Source of the DNA: Callorhinus ursinus
Taxonomy: Eukaryota; Chordata; Mammalia; Carnivora; Otariidae
Reading direction: 5' to 3'
Length of the DNA stretch: 64,000 nucleotides
Assembly: GCF_003265705.1 (NCBI RefSeq)
Contig: NW_020312867.1
Span: forward strand, 11,321,228-11,385,227
A program made the translations under genes and the position numbers. Shown in pieces: positions 23,436-34,225 of this stretch (positions are counted from its first letter, which is position 1; each line of letters starts with the position of its first letter). The notes under the pieces are model-generated. The model made no database searches and was not told where the DNA came from. It saw only the letters and a list, made by a program, of their open reading frames with translations.

Positions 23436-24060
23436 GGATAAAGAAGATGCGGTATATATACACAATGGAATATTATGCAGCCATCAAAAGGAATGAGATC
23501 TTGCCATTTGCAACGACGTGGATGGAACTGGAGGGTGTTATGCTGAGGGAAATAAGTCAATCAGAGAAAGATATGTATCATATGACCTCACTGATATGAG
23601 GAATTCTTCATCTCAGGAAACAAACTGAGGGTTGCTGGAGTGGTGGGGGGGTGGGAGGGATGGGGTGGCTGGGTGACAGACATTGGGGAGGGTATGTGCT
23701 ATGGTGAGCGCTGTGAATTGTGCAAGACCGTTGAATCACAGATCTGTACTTCTGAAACAAATAGTGTAACATATGTTAAGAAAAAAGAAAAAGAAGAAGA
23801 AGATAGCAGGAGGGGAATAATGAAGGGGAGTAAATCGGAGGGGGAGACGAACCATGAGAGACAATGGACTCTGAAAAACAAACTGAGGGTTCTAGAGAGG
23901 AGGGGGGATGGGTTAGCCTGGTGATGGGTATTAAAGAGGGCACATTCTGCGTGGAGCACTGGGTGTTATGCACAAACAATGAATCATGGAACACTACATC
24001 AAAAACTAATAATGTATGGTGATTAACATAATAAAAAATTAAAAATAAATAAATAAAAAA
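23436..24060 (+). mobile_element. 5'-truncated L1 insertion inside retroviral pol
   Basis: Carries the last ORF2 codons (frame ending at 23,599 with MEYYAAIKRNEI and SQSEKDMYHMTSLI), then the G-rich carnivore L1 3' untranslated region (CTGAGGGTTGCTGGAG, CATGAGAGACAATGGACTCTG, GGGTGTTATGCACAAACAATG) and an A-rich tail. An exact 18-bp target duplication, TAAAAATGGCTCCTAGGG, is at 23,418-23,435 and 24,061-24,078. The insertion is young relative to the provirus. Confidence 0.95.
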
Positions 24061-24333
24061 TAAAAATGGCTCCTAGGGTCAAGATTCATTAAATGCCATA
24101 CTTTTGCGAGCTGCTCTTTTATTAAGGTTCCTGGGCATTCCAGACTCGACTCTCCAGAGGCCAAAGGAAACCCCCTGATACTTCCCCCAAAACACGCCTC
24201 TCAAAGAAATCAAGAGCCAAACCTCTGTCACAGTCCAAAGGGATGTTCTAAATGAGGATTCTGAAAAACTGACTAGAGACACCTGATAACTGGCCCCCAG
24301 AAAGGGAAAAACAATATTGGAAATCTAATCATT

Positions 24334-24374
24334 GTTGGTTGGATTAAAAAAAAAAAAAAAAACAAAAAAAAAAC
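24334..24374. repeat. Poly(A) run in the pol remnant
   Basis: An A homopolymer with a single C (A)n-C-(A)n follows GGTTGGATT. It may mark a small tail insertion or simple slippage expansion. Confidence 0.6.
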
Positions 24375-25822
24375 TGTGGTTTGGACCAAATAATCTGTCC
24401 CAATTCATGAAACCAATACGGTGGGGAAATAGAAATAAAGCCGCAAAAAGTGCCTACCCTCGCTTGCCCCACGTGTCCGAAACACAATGCAGAAAAACAC
24501 GTTCACACTGCTCACCTGAAATTACCTAAGGGGCCATTCGCGGTTTGGCAAATGGATTTCATATAGCTACCCTCATCTCATGGATTTAAATATGTTTTAG
24601 TCATGGTTTGTAGGTTTTCTCCCTGGGCCAATGCTCTCTCCTGTAGACAGACCACTGCTGCTTCTGTAGATAAAATTCTATTAGGAAAAAAAAAAATTCC
24701 CAATGTGGAGAAACCCTCTTTAAAAGTCATAGTAATCAAGGAACCCACTTTACCAAGCAGGTACTTCAGCAAGTCTGTGCTGCACCGCCAGTTTTACAAC
24801 ACTTCCATCCTCAATCCTCAGGTTAGTCCAATGTACTAAGGGCACTATTAAGATTCAACTGGAAAAATTTGCAGAGATCTCCCACATTATCTTGGCCTAA
24901 AAGCATTGCCTTGATACTTCTAAACTCAGCTCCACCCCTCTGGAACTCAGGCTTTTACCCTTTGAAATAATCCGAGAACATCCAACGCACTTGGCTCCTG
25001 CCTTCTTTGACCCATGGTTGATAAAGATATACTTGAATATTGTAAAAGCCTAGCTGCTCCTATTGAGAATAACCAGGCTTTGGTAGAGCAATCTTTTCAC
25101 CATGCACTCTTGAGAGATGAAAACTTAAAGAATCACACCTTGCAACTGGAGATTTCATCTATGATAAAAGACACCTCTGGAAAAACTCTCTTCAACGTCG
25201 CTGGAAAGGCCCCTCTTAGGTACTGCTAACCAACCCTTGTGCTGCCAAACTCCAGGGAACAGACTCCTGCATTCACAGGACCTGTCTAAAGAAAGCAAAC
25301 CCCGCCTGGACCTACACACCGTCTAATGACCCGAAAGTAAAGATTTCCCAGAACTGAAGCAGACAGCATCTGATGAGACAGCTTCCCCAAAATGTCCATA
25401 CTTGGCCTGTTAGAAGGTTCAGGATTCACAAAGTCTCTCTTCTTCATCTGGACTATTAACAGAGTGTGGATTCTTATCCAAAACTCATGGTTTCTGAATT
25501 GTCAACTTTACTGTATTATTACATTTGGTTAGAACAGTTCTCTTGAGATAATAATACTGTTTTAAAGGGTCTTTGAAGTTCTGCTATTTTGCAAAAAGCC
25601 CACCAGCTATTGCTTCATATTTATACCTGCACTATACCTTCCCAAATTAACTCCGTTAATTCTCAGAGTGCTCCTGTTGTATTCATTATTCTATTTTCTT
25701 GACTGGCTCCAAGGGGCAACTTCTAGTAGGCATATAGGACTCTGGGTTTGACTCCTGTAGGGGGAATATTCCTCCCCTAAATTGGAATCAGTGCCAATGG
25801 ATATTTTTAGTTGGCTACTTAC

Positions 25823-25931
25823 AAAGATTTTTTTTTTTTTTAAGTAATCCCCACACCCAACATGGAGCTCGAACTCACAACCCCAAGATCAAGGGTTGAA
25901 TGCTCCACCAAGTGAGCCAGCCAGGTGCCCC
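25823..25931 (-). mobile_element. SINEC short form, reverse
   Basis: CAAAGATTTTTTTT, GAGCTCGAACTCACAACCCC and GTGAGCCAGCCAGGTGCCCCC. Head region only. Confidence 0.85.
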
Positions 25932-26050
25932 CTAGATGGCCTTCAGACCTAGGATCCTGGTTTAGAACCATCACACAATTCAAAAACGGTCATGTTACTT
26001 CTGATTCTGTACTTGCTGCCTATCAAACTTGTGTAAAAATGTCGTACCCA

Positions 26051-26230
26051 GGAGTGCCTGGGTGGCTCAGTTAAGCGTCTGCCTTTGACTCAGGTTGTGT
26101 CCCAGGGTCCTGGGATCAAGCGCCACGTCGGGCTCCCTGCTGCCCGCTTCTCCCTCTCTCTCTGCCTGCTGCTTCCCTTGCTTGTGCTCTCCCTGTCAAA
26201 TAAATAAAATCTTTAAAAAAAAAAAAAAAT
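26051..26230 (+). mobile_element. SINEC, full length
   Basis: Head GGAGTGCCTGGGTGGCTCAG with a shortened following segment, tail AAATAAATAAAATCTTT plus poly(A). Diverged target duplication GTCGTACCCA (26,041) and GACGTACCCA (26,232). Confidence 0.9.
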
Positions 26231-26484
26231 TGACGTACCCAACAGACGATCTCCAACGCTTACAATCTTGATAAATACGCACTAGCGGTGGGAGATACCT
26301 GAGAGTTCTCCCTGCTCCCCCTTGTTACTCAAATGTGACCTCAGTAGGTTTCCAATCTATAGAATTTTCCCCCCAATGTGGGACATTACGCCCAGGAAAG
26401 GTCCTTCCGAGCACTGAGGGACAAAAGGCCACTGAATTAGAAGAATCTGCTGATCAGCAATGCTTTTGAAGAAAGAGCTTGGTC

Positions 26485-26497
26485 AAAAGGGGGAAAA
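26485..26497 (+). other. Polypurine tract
   Basis: AAAAGGGGGAAAA immediately precedes the 3' LTR TG, the expected site for plus-strand priming in retroviruses. Confidence 0.85.
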
Positions 26498-26919
26498 TGT
26501 GAAAATTTATAAAGGGAAACCTCACTAAAGTGGAGTCAGGAGGCTAGAAGGGGGAGTCAGTACCACTGAATGCCAACTGTAGGAAAAATTGTCAATTACA
26601 ATCCCAACAGAAGAATCTCAACAGGAAAGAATCATCAATAACAGGCACCAAAAGGGGAAAAAAGTACACAGTATCTCATATAAGAAATTAACCACCCCTG
26701 CAACTCAGCCAAAGATCAACCCTCCCCACCCTGAACTCCTGCTTTTCTCCAAAGGACTTTTGTTCAAAATAACCTCTTCCGATTTCCTCATTCTCCATAA
26801 AATAACCTTTTTCTCCTTTGTTTGCTGGACATAGCTTGCGTGTCCAAAATTGCAGCTCTCAGTTAATAAACCCAAATAAACCCATTTTTGCTGGTAAAAT
26901 AACTTTTTTCAGGTTAATG
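26498..26919 (+). repeat. 3' LTR of the endogenous retrovirus
   Basis: Begins TGTGAAAATT and ends AGGTTAATG (the terminal CA has changed to TG). It is 422 bp against 423 bp for the 5' LTR, with small indels near the start. The host duplication TACC follows at 26,920. Confidence 0.93.
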
Positions 26920-26923
26920 TACC

Positions 26924-27115
26924 ATACCTGTGCAATTTCATTTTCACAACAACCCTCGGAAACTACTGGGTCCACACTTCACAAGAAAACCCAAGAGGGA
27001 TGAGGCCTGGTCAAGGTCCTGGAGCTCCTACAAGACGTGACAGAATAGGGATCAGAGCCCATCACACCTGTGACAACTGAGCTTTATGACTCTACACTGC
27101 TTTCAACGTCACCAC
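26924..27115 (-). repeat. MIR, right half
   Basis: TTTCATTTTCACAACAACCCTCGGAAACTAC followed by a decayed GATGAGG...CAAGGTC...GGGATCAGAGCCCA order is antisense MIR. It continues the half at 18,419-18,478. Confidence 0.7.
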
Positions 27116-27224
27116 TATGATCAACTGGCAGTGCTGTATTTGTGGGGAAAGCAAGATTTGATTACTTAAAAAATGACCTTATTTTAAAGCATCTTACACA
27201 TGTATTGGGAGGGTGCTTATAAAA

Positions 27225-27340
27225 AAAGCTGGCTCATATTCTATTTAGTAAGGTGGATTATCAACAGGTCACAGATGTTCATTTTATTGTTTTATATACT
27301 CTTATACCTGTGCATATGTTTCACAATAAAAAAGAACCCA
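27225..27340 (+). mobile_element. Short L1 3' end
   Basis: GATGTTCATTTTATTGTTTTATATACTC followed by GCATATGTTTCACAATAAAAAA is the terminal sequence of an old L1. Confidence 0.6.
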
Positions 27341-27571
27341 GAGCCTGACCTGGGTGGCTGTCTCTGCAACACCACGCACCAGTCAGGAGCCTGGCCCACC
27401 ATTGTAAAGAAAAACACAGGTGATGAGTTTAGCCAGATACCAAGAAGTTTCTTGTTAGAAAACGGTTATGCTGCAAACCCCTTTTTTTTCTTAAACGCTG
27501 CAACTCTTTCTACTGTTTGTTGTGAGTAGCCTCACAATCACTGATGGCTTTGAGGTAAAAAAGCACACAAA

Positions 27572-27675
27572 TGCCATCGGAATTGTACCAGTCCAGCCTT
27601 GAAAAAGTCTCCAGTGATNNNNNNNNNNTGCCATCGGAATTGTACCAGTCCAGCCTTGAAAAAGTCTCCAGTGAT
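27572..27675. other. Assembly gap of ten Ns flanked by an identical 47-bp repeat
   Basis: Positions 27,619-27,628 are N. The 47 bp before (27,572-27,618) and after (27,629-27,675) are identical, starting TGCCATCGGAATTGTACC and ending TCTCCAGTGAT. This is the pattern of two contig ends that overlap but were joined by a token gap. Confidence 0.9.
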
Positions 27676-28029
27676 CCTACTTTTTTAATTTCGGAAACTA
27701 AACATTGGTCTTTTGCTGTTTGAGACAAAAAAATTTTTACTCGTTTTAACTGATGAGCATATGCATGGAGAAACTGTTTTTCTCTTGCTAAAACATTCTG
27801 CATTCAAGGAGGAATAAAAAGGTAATTTATTTCCAAAAACAAAATCTTCATAACCATAAATCTATTCTAAGCTATGTTTATTAAAAATGTACAGAGTCAG
27901 AAGAAAAGCACCAAGGCAACATCCATCAACGAAGATTAGTCAAGAAGAGGAATAATGAAAATACCAGGGAAAAAAGTAACCAAAGAAATGCTCTAGAACT
28001 GCTTATTTTCAGTTAAACTGAAATTATAT

Positions 28030-28300
28030 ATGATGTCCTTTGAGAAATTCAAGTTACACAATATGTGTAGTATAATCCCATTTTTATTAAAAGTGTAATT
28101 ATATAGAACAGATTCGTAGACAGAAGAAAGGGCCGGAAAGGATAAAGATCAAACCGCCTTTAAGTGTAGGGGGTAAAAGAGGCTCATGTGACTTTCAAAA
28201 TTTGCTTTATCCAATTCTGACAAGTTAGAATTATTTTCCAGCATGTGTATGCTTCTTTCGTAAATCCTTTAAAAGGCTAAAAAATATTAATTAAGCAAAA
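28030..28300 (+). mobile_element. Old L1 3' fragment
   Basis: GATGTCCTTTGAG, GTATAATCCCATTTTTATTAA, and a later TTTAAGTGTAGGGG and GACTTTCAAAATTTGCTTTAT block match the 3' ends of old L1s in sense. Confidence 0.5.
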
Positions 28301-29619
28301 AACTTCCATGAAGGGCAAAACTGCAAATTAACAAAATGTCACTTTAGCTACTAATCAGAGAAAAACTGTAAAGGGGCAAATGGAAGTACTATGACCCCAT
28401 GAAGATTTGTTTTTGGAAAGTATTTTTTAAGCTGATTAGTAAAACCAGTGTTTGGAAGGACTGGCTGTCTACTCCACTAGACTATCAAGAGACCAAAATA
28501 CAGAATCGGGTCAGAAGTTCTAATACTGGAAAAATACAAATGTATTTTTGAGAGAGAAATTAACAGGAGGAGCCAGTCAACAAAAGCAAGCCTGAGTTAT
28601 CAGTGCGCATCCTTGAACTTCTGTCCCACCGTCAGCCTGCACCCCTCCCCTTTGTATGGCACCACACTCTGGAAATGTGCAGACCTGCCCTTTGCACACA
28701 AGGTTACAAGGCTGAGATCAAAGCCCAGGCCCCTGTGAGCAGTTCAGAGGAAACACTGCTTGGAGCTCAATGACGCCCCACCTGACTTTCCCCCGGAAAG
28801 AACACTCTGAACACACAAGAAAATATTCACAGCTCTTCTCTAGTTTCTTAACTGGGGTATGCAAAGGTCCTAAGTGCTATGGTTTCCAGGTTTTGATTTC
28901 ACAGAGGAAAAAACATACCAAAAAACTGGCGGGGGGGGGGGGTAACAGACACATACAGAACTGTTACCTTTGTATTTTACCATTTCCTTAAAAAAGGATG
29001 TTAATACTTCAGAAGCAGGGAGGATATAGCCCCGGGGCCAGTACCATTCACCGGCCAGAAACTGAGCAACCAAATCATTTTGTCAATTCAGTAGATGCCA
29101 AAAAAGGCTGACAAAATACCTACTCCTAATTCAAAAAAACAAATACAAAACCTCTTTCATGAAACAAAATACTTGCTGAACAGGACAAAGGATATCTTCT
29201 GAAAACAAGGGCAAACACAAGATACTATGTACTCTTCACGCTTTTACACTGAGTTTGTATTTTTTAACTGACTTAAAAGCAGCACATATATGTAACCCAA
29301 AAATCTAGGCGAAATGGGCAATTTCCTTAAAACAATTTTTTAAAACCCTGAATAACAGTACACAAATAAGAGAAAATCACAAAAGCAAAGAACTGTGCTC
29401 AAAAAAAGATGCCAGGCTTAAGACAAATTTATAGTTACATCCTAACCTTCCTGATAACGAAATAGGAAATGGGAAACCTTCCCAATTCCTTCTGGGAAAA
29501 CTGACAAACTAACAAAGAAAGCACAAGAGAAGAAAACTGTATGTTAACTTCACTTGCCAGTCCCAGATTTTTTTTTTTAACTTTTGCAAATTTGACATGC
29601 AAAGAATGACATCTGGTTT
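28301..29619. other. Unassigned sequence with a poly(G) run
   Basis: Anonymous sequence. A run of about 12 Gs lies at 28,930-28,941. Both-strand open frames at 28,770-29,073 overlap this run and show no domain. Confidence 0.4.
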
Positions 29620-29960
29620 CAATCTTGATTTCTTTGATCCATGTGTCTATAGTTCTCTTATGAACTGTTAAAGTGCCTTTTGTCCATTTTTTTCAGTAGG
29701 TTTGATTTTTCTTATTCACTTGTAAGAGCTCCTTACAGATTAAGGACATTAACCCTTTGTCATGTTGCAGATATTTTCCCCAGAAAAAGTAAATGACTGC
29801 TTTTTCCTCTCTGTTTATATCACTTGAAATAAAGGATAGCTTTTTCATCTCTCTGAAGTCAAATCTAGTATCTTTTTGCAATTGCTTCTAATACTTTTGT
29901 GCTTAGGAAGCCCCTCCTCATTCCAAGATTAGAGAAATATTCACCTTCATTTTCAGCTAG
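29620..29960 (-). mobile_element. Old L1 fragment, reverse
   Basis: TTTGATCCATGTGTCTATAG, CTTATTCACTTGTAAGAGCTCCTTA, ATTAACCCTTTGTCATG and GCAGATATTTTCCCC are phrases of antisense old L1. Confidence 0.65.
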
Positions 29961-30021
29961 ATATTTTCGGTCAAAGTAATTTTTAAATGTTTAACATCCA
30001 TCCCTTTAAAAATGCATATCC

Positions 30022-30191
30022 GGGGGCGCCTGGGTGGCTCAGTTGGTTAAGCGACTGCCTTCGGCTCAGGTCATGATTCCGGAGTCCCAGGATCGAGTCC
30101 CACATCGGGCTCCCTGCTCAGCAGGGAGTCTGCTTCTCCCTCGTGCTGTCTCTCATTCTCTCTCAAATAAATAAATAAAATCTTTAAAAAA
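30022..30191 (+). mobile_element. SINEC, first of two at the same target
   Basis: Head GGGGGCGCCTGGGTGGCTCAG, tail AATAAATAAATAAAATCTTT. Target repeat AAAAATGCATATCC is at 30,008-30,021 and 30,192-30,205. Confidence 0.95.
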
Positions 30192-30205
30192 AAAAATGCA
30201 TATCC

Positions 30206-30402
30206 AGGGGCACCTGGGTGGCTTAGTCTTGGTTTCGGCTCAGGTCATGATCTCAGGGTCCTGGGGATTGAGCCTTGTATCAGGCTCCCCGCTCAGCAGG
30301 GAGTCTGCTTGAGATTCTCTCCCTTTCCCTCTGCCCCTCCCCCTGCTTGTGTGCCAGCCCAACTGTCCCCTCTCCCCCCCTCAAATAATCTTTTAAAAAA
30401 AT
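30206..30402 (+). mobile_element. SINEC, second at the same target (different variant)
   Basis: Head AGGGGCACCTGGGTGGCTTAG, with the TTGAGATTCTCTCCCTTTCC variant and a short tail. It is bracketed by AAAAATGCATATCC at 30,192-30,205 and 30,403-30,416. Confidence 0.95.
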
Positions 30403-30416
30403 AAAAATGCATATCC

Positions 30417-30800
30417 AATAAAATCATTGCTCTAGGAAAATAACTAGATGAGTATAATTATATTCACTTTAGTTGTAGAACAAGTCAATGTCCAATATTT
30501 AAGGGCTGGCTAACTAAATTATGACAGTAAAATGCTTTATGATAAACTGCAAAGCCATTCAGGAAAACAGTCATGCTCTGTTACTAAGTGGCAGGAGGGA
30601 AGGATGAGGCAGAACACCCCCCATTTTTATATAAAAACTACATTTGTTTGGTAAACCAGGCAGTCTAGATACTTTACCTAAATATTAACAGCGATCCTCC
30701 CTGGGTGTCAGATTGCATGTGGGGTCCTATTTCTTTATGCTTTTCTCTTTTACATTACTAATGAACATTTATTGTATTTGTGATTAGGAAAAAAAAAAGC
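30417..30800 (+). mobile_element. Old L1 3' fragment
   Basis: CAATGTCCAATATTTAAGGGCTGGCTAACTAAATTATGA and ACATTACTAATGAACATTTATTG are in the style of old L1 3' regions, sense. The two SINEs upstream interrupted its left side. Confidence 0.5.
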
Positions 30801-32544
30801 TTAAAATTCATAAATATATATGCAAAACAAGCCACTAAAACTAATTTTGCCCACATGCTTAAGTTGCAACTATCTTTCAAAAAAATTAAAAATGCCTTTC
30901 CTTCACTTAACACATTTAATCCCATATTACAAATAGGATAATGACTTAATTCAAGAAAAATGGAGGCTTGCCAATCTTCCTAATTACCCAAAAGATCTAA
31001 GGAGTAATGTCTGATTTATATTCCTGGCAAAATGACCAAATTAAAAACACAGCTCAATGACAATTATCAGTGGTAATAAGTCAAGCTCAGCTAACACAAA
31101 CGGTTCCATTTTTCCTTAATAAACTGTGCCTTAGCACGTGAACAAGTACAGCTGAGTTCAACTAAGCTGAAAAGCTAACCCCAAAAGCTTCCCTGTCAGA
31201 CTAGACGGATGTGCCTTTATCCTCTAATGCCCCAATCTCTCTCTGAACAGCCCCATTCTCTGCCTATTGGTGCGGGGCGCTCCTTGACCCACCCAGACTT
31301 GACAGCTCAAGGGTGCCCCCCTGCTATCGTACGCCCCCTTCCTGTACCTATTTCCGGGGCCTCATTACTGTGGAAGACAGGAGTAATTTTGGAGTAGAAC
31401 CAGGGGTGTGTGTGAAGAGGGAGGACAAGCTCCCCCCTGGGGCCTGCTAACCCCAGAACTCCCTAAAACTTTTCCAAAGTGTCAGAGAATGATCACAATT
31501 AGATAATACCTATAATCAGATTAAAGTAACTCAGGGTCAGAATTTTGAACTCAGAACCAAGGAAGACCTGGAGATGGTCATGCCAAGGTCTCAGACAGGC
31601 TACTTCTCCCCAGATGTACCTCAGTATCCTGCCCAAGAAGGTGCTCCATAATGGTTGGGTGGGAGAATGAACACAAAGGGTAAATTAGAAATCCCACAGA
31701 CCCACCCGCTAAGGACAGTGAAGGGCACAGAGGGGAAGCAGAGACTCGCACCCAGTTAGAAGCAGCAAGAGAACAGATTCCTACTAGAAACTGTGGAGAG
31801 GAAAATAATAATGCCTGGATAGGCACAGAGAGTACCTAGTGCCTACTGCAAGTCCTATGCTACAGGCATTAACATCCCGCCCACGACCTCAGGAGTTAAT
31901 AAGACTCACAAGGACTGAAAACTAGTTAGGACAAGCGTTTCCAGAGACCTGGAATACAGATGAAGTCCATATTTTGGAAAATGCCTAAAGGATATAATTA
32001 GAAAGAGTTACTTGAGGCTATTATCGAAGCATGATGCAAAAGTCTCAGTTTTTTAATAGTACCGGCGCAAAAGTAAGGAATGAAAGCACAAGAACTCCAT
32101 CGACCCAAAACAGACATCATACATGCCCAAAGGGGAAAGTACTGAACACCAAAAGTGTCGAAATTTAAAACTGGAGTGGAAGGCTTGTCACTGACAATCG
32201 AGCCCCACTTTCTGGCTCTTTAGAGTAACAGCACCCAACTTCCGGGTGATCCCACTTAAAGTTCCCATTCTTTGGGACCAGGATGATGAAAAATCTTCAA
32301 GTTCATATTTAACTTTTTAAAATTCAGCTGATTATTCCCATCATACTTTAAAAGACAAGCAGATCTGAAATCTAAAAAACCTTTTAAGCAAAATCACATT
32401 GACAGATTTTTATTCATCTTTAAGAAAAAAGTTTTGTTTGAAACTTTAGAGTCTGAAAAATGAGGTGGTTTTTTTTCTTGAAAACTAAAGCACTAAAAAT
32501 GATCTACAAATAAAACTTCCTGGATACATCATAAATTTACAAGA
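30801..32544. other. Unassigned sequence
   Basis: No gene or named repeat. A C-rich open frame (31,209-31,397) and a minus frame (31,578-31,826) have no domain or splice context. Confidence 0.4.
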
Positions 32545-33300
32545 CAAATTAGGAAACATATTTGTAACATTTACTAAAGTGCTAATACCCTTGCTATAAA
32601 AAGAACTGCTATAAATCACCAGGAGAAAGATGGAAGAGAAAACTAGAAAAATTGGTAAAGGAAATAAATAAGCCAAACAAAATATAAATGGCCCAAAAAA
32701 ACTCAGAAGTGTTCAAACTCACTAGTTACCAAAGAAAAGCAGAACAAACATAAAGATTCTCTTCTTTGCCCAAATTGGTTAAAAAAAAAGCGGGGGGATT
32801 CAGGAAAGTTTAACATAGCAGTAATTCCCAGTACATTAACCTGGATGCAGTAAGTATCCTGCATATACATTATGTAACAAAGCCTTAAAAATGTAAACGA
32901 TGTCCCTTGCAAAAAAGTAGTCTAAAGAAATAATCTGAAAAATGCACACAGATTTCCATACAAGGCTGTTCACTATTGTATTATGTTCACCACAGCAAAA
33001 AATGGCTCATAAGCTAAATGCCCAACAATGGAAGGATTTGTCAAATAAAACATGATGCATTCAGCACAAATGAGCTGTTAAAAGCCATGTTTTAAAGGGC
33101 TATTTAATGATTTAGTCATTTGCCTAAGGTACACTGCTAAATTAAAAAAGAAAGAAAGAAAACTGGTTTAAATAGCCCCTGTATCTCTATTTCAAAATAC
33201 AAATATACACGTGTTCATATGCACACGTACACAAACAAAAAATTTTACTTTCAAACGAAGAAAAAATACTCAATGAGTAAAATAAGCTATTTTATGTGTT
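32545..33300 (+). mobile_element. Old L1 ORF2 3' region, sense
   Basis: Phrases in L1 order: GTGCTAATACCC, AAGCCAAACAAAATATAAATGG, CAAACTCACTAGTTACCAAAG, TCACTATTGTATTATG, AAATGCCCAACAATGGAAGGATT. Decayed, no open frame. Confidence 0.7.
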
Positions 33301-33681
33301 TCCACCAGTCTTAATATTCTTTAATATTCTAAGACAGGACACCAGTCTCACTTTCAGGCATTTTTCCAGTAATTCTGACCTTAATTCTGATCAATCCTGA
33401 CCAACAGCTTCATATACTTCTATAATAATTCTAACCAATAATTTCAGTGTTCTTTATACAACAATCCCTAAAATAGCTGGGCATTTCCTGCATATTCTTC
33501 TCAAATCAGCCCATTTCCTATCGCAGAAAAGCAAAAGAGAAATGACACTGCCCAGGGGGTGCTCTATCCTTGCTTCCTATACAGACCACAGACAACTACA
33601 CACACTCAGGAGAAAGTAGAAAGCAAAATCCTTTTATTTCTCAGGAAAACAACGTCAGTGGTCAGATCAAATGAAGAAAAA
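33301..33681. other. Unassigned sequence
   Basis: A/T-rich, with a short local repeat (TTAATATTCTTTAATATTCTAA) and repeated TCTGACC/TCCTGACC words. Nothing else recognised. Confidence 0.4.
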
Positions 33682-33867
33682 GGGGGACACCTGGGTGGCT
33701 CAGTCGGTTAAGCGTCTGCCTTCAGCTCAGGTCATGATCCCAGGGTCCTGGGATCGAGCCCTGCATCTGGCTCCTTGCTCAGCAGGGAGCCCGCTTCTCC
33801 CCCTGCCTGCCTGCCGCTTCTCCCCCTGCCTGTGCACTCTCTCGCTCTCTGACAAAATCTTTAAAAA
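33682..33867 (+). mobile_element. SINEC, full length
   Basis: Head GGGGGACACCTGGGTGGCTCAG. It contains a doubled CTGCCTGC/CCGCTTCTCCCC segment in the CT region. Flanked by AAATGAAG on both sides. Confidence 0.92.
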
Positions 33868-34034
33868 AAAATGAAGTACACAGACCTCTCTAGCACATTT
33901 GTCACCGAAGTGACCAAATGCTTCACACAGGCAGCTCCACAGCTAGCAGTATGCACACTTCATCCCATTGTACGTTCAGTCAACTATGCACAGGCTCTAA
34001 AAGGGGTAAATATCTGCACTTGACCTCACTTAGA

Positions 34035-34225
34035 GCAATGGTTCTCAACCCTGACTGCACAATGGAATCACCTGGGAGATTTTTTTTTTCTTTCTTAATC
34101 CCAACAGTTAGGCTGTACTCATGATCAAGTGCACCTTAGTCTCTGGGATGACACCAGGCAGCTGTAGTTTTTTAAAGTTCTCCAGATGATTCCAATTTGC
34201 TGTCAAGGTTGAGGACCACTGACCA
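34035..34225 (+). repeat. MER5-like hAT DNA transposon
   Basis: Starts CAATGGTTCTCAACCCTGACTG and ends GAGGACCACTG, with AATCACCTGGGAG inside. The ends are inverted-repeat-like, as in MER5-type non-autonomous hAT elements. Confidence 0.7.

Larger units (their letters stand above)
21330..25360 (+). pseudogene. Retroviral pro-pol remnant, interrupted by SINE and L1
   Basis: Landmarks follow the order of retroviral Pol. Protease-end and reverse transcriptase start lie at about 21,330-21,830 (VQDLGAISNIIPGHPVVPN visible). The catalytic YxDD position at 22,028-22,039 reads YVYV, so both aspartates are lost. The longest open piece, 22,272-22,637, covers the RT thumb and connection. RNase H TDG is at 22,941-22,949. 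Integrase CPTC is at 24,465-24,476, in frame with WQMDF at 24,546-24,560, which is followed at once by a stop. The C-terminal end (KGPL, LLTNPCAAKLQG) is near 25,200-25,260. A SINE (23,016) and an L1 (23,436) break it further. Confidence 0.9.
25361..26484 (+). other. Region between pol and 3' LTR, env largely missing
   Basis: Excluding two SINEs, about 840 bp remain between the pol end and the polypurine tract, far too short for an envelope gene. Short env-like scraps may persist (for example around GGGGGAATATTCC at 25,759), but no open frame or domain can be identified. Confidence 0.6.
18691..26919 (+). mobile_element. Class I (gammaretrovirus-like) endogenous retrovirus, decayed, env-less
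   Basis: An old provirus of about 8.2 kb: 5' LTR, leader, gag and pol remnants, 3' LTR. The TACC target duplication (18,687-18,690 and 26,920-26,923) is 4 bp, the usual size for class I elements. The gag and pol order, single CCHC zinc knuckle and LTR structure place it near the HERV-H/HERV-F group by general resemblance; exact family naming needs a repeat library. Many stops and frameshifts exist, and the reverse transcriptase active-site motif is lost. Four later insertions interrupt the internal region: a SINE at 23,016, an L1 at 23,436, a short reverse SINE at 25,823 and a SINE at 26,051. No envelope gene is recognisable. It is not capable of producing virus. Confidence 0.92.

Noticed and set aside
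23390..23599. 69-codon open frame
   Set aside because: It starts in retroviral sequence and ends as the last ORF2 codons of the L1 insertion, so it is a chance fusion frame.
27510..27803. 97-codon minus-strand frame across the N gap, with an acceptor-like sequence upstream
   Set aside because: The length is inflated by the duplicated 47 bp and the gap. No donor-consistent end or known domain was recognised, so it is not called as an exon.
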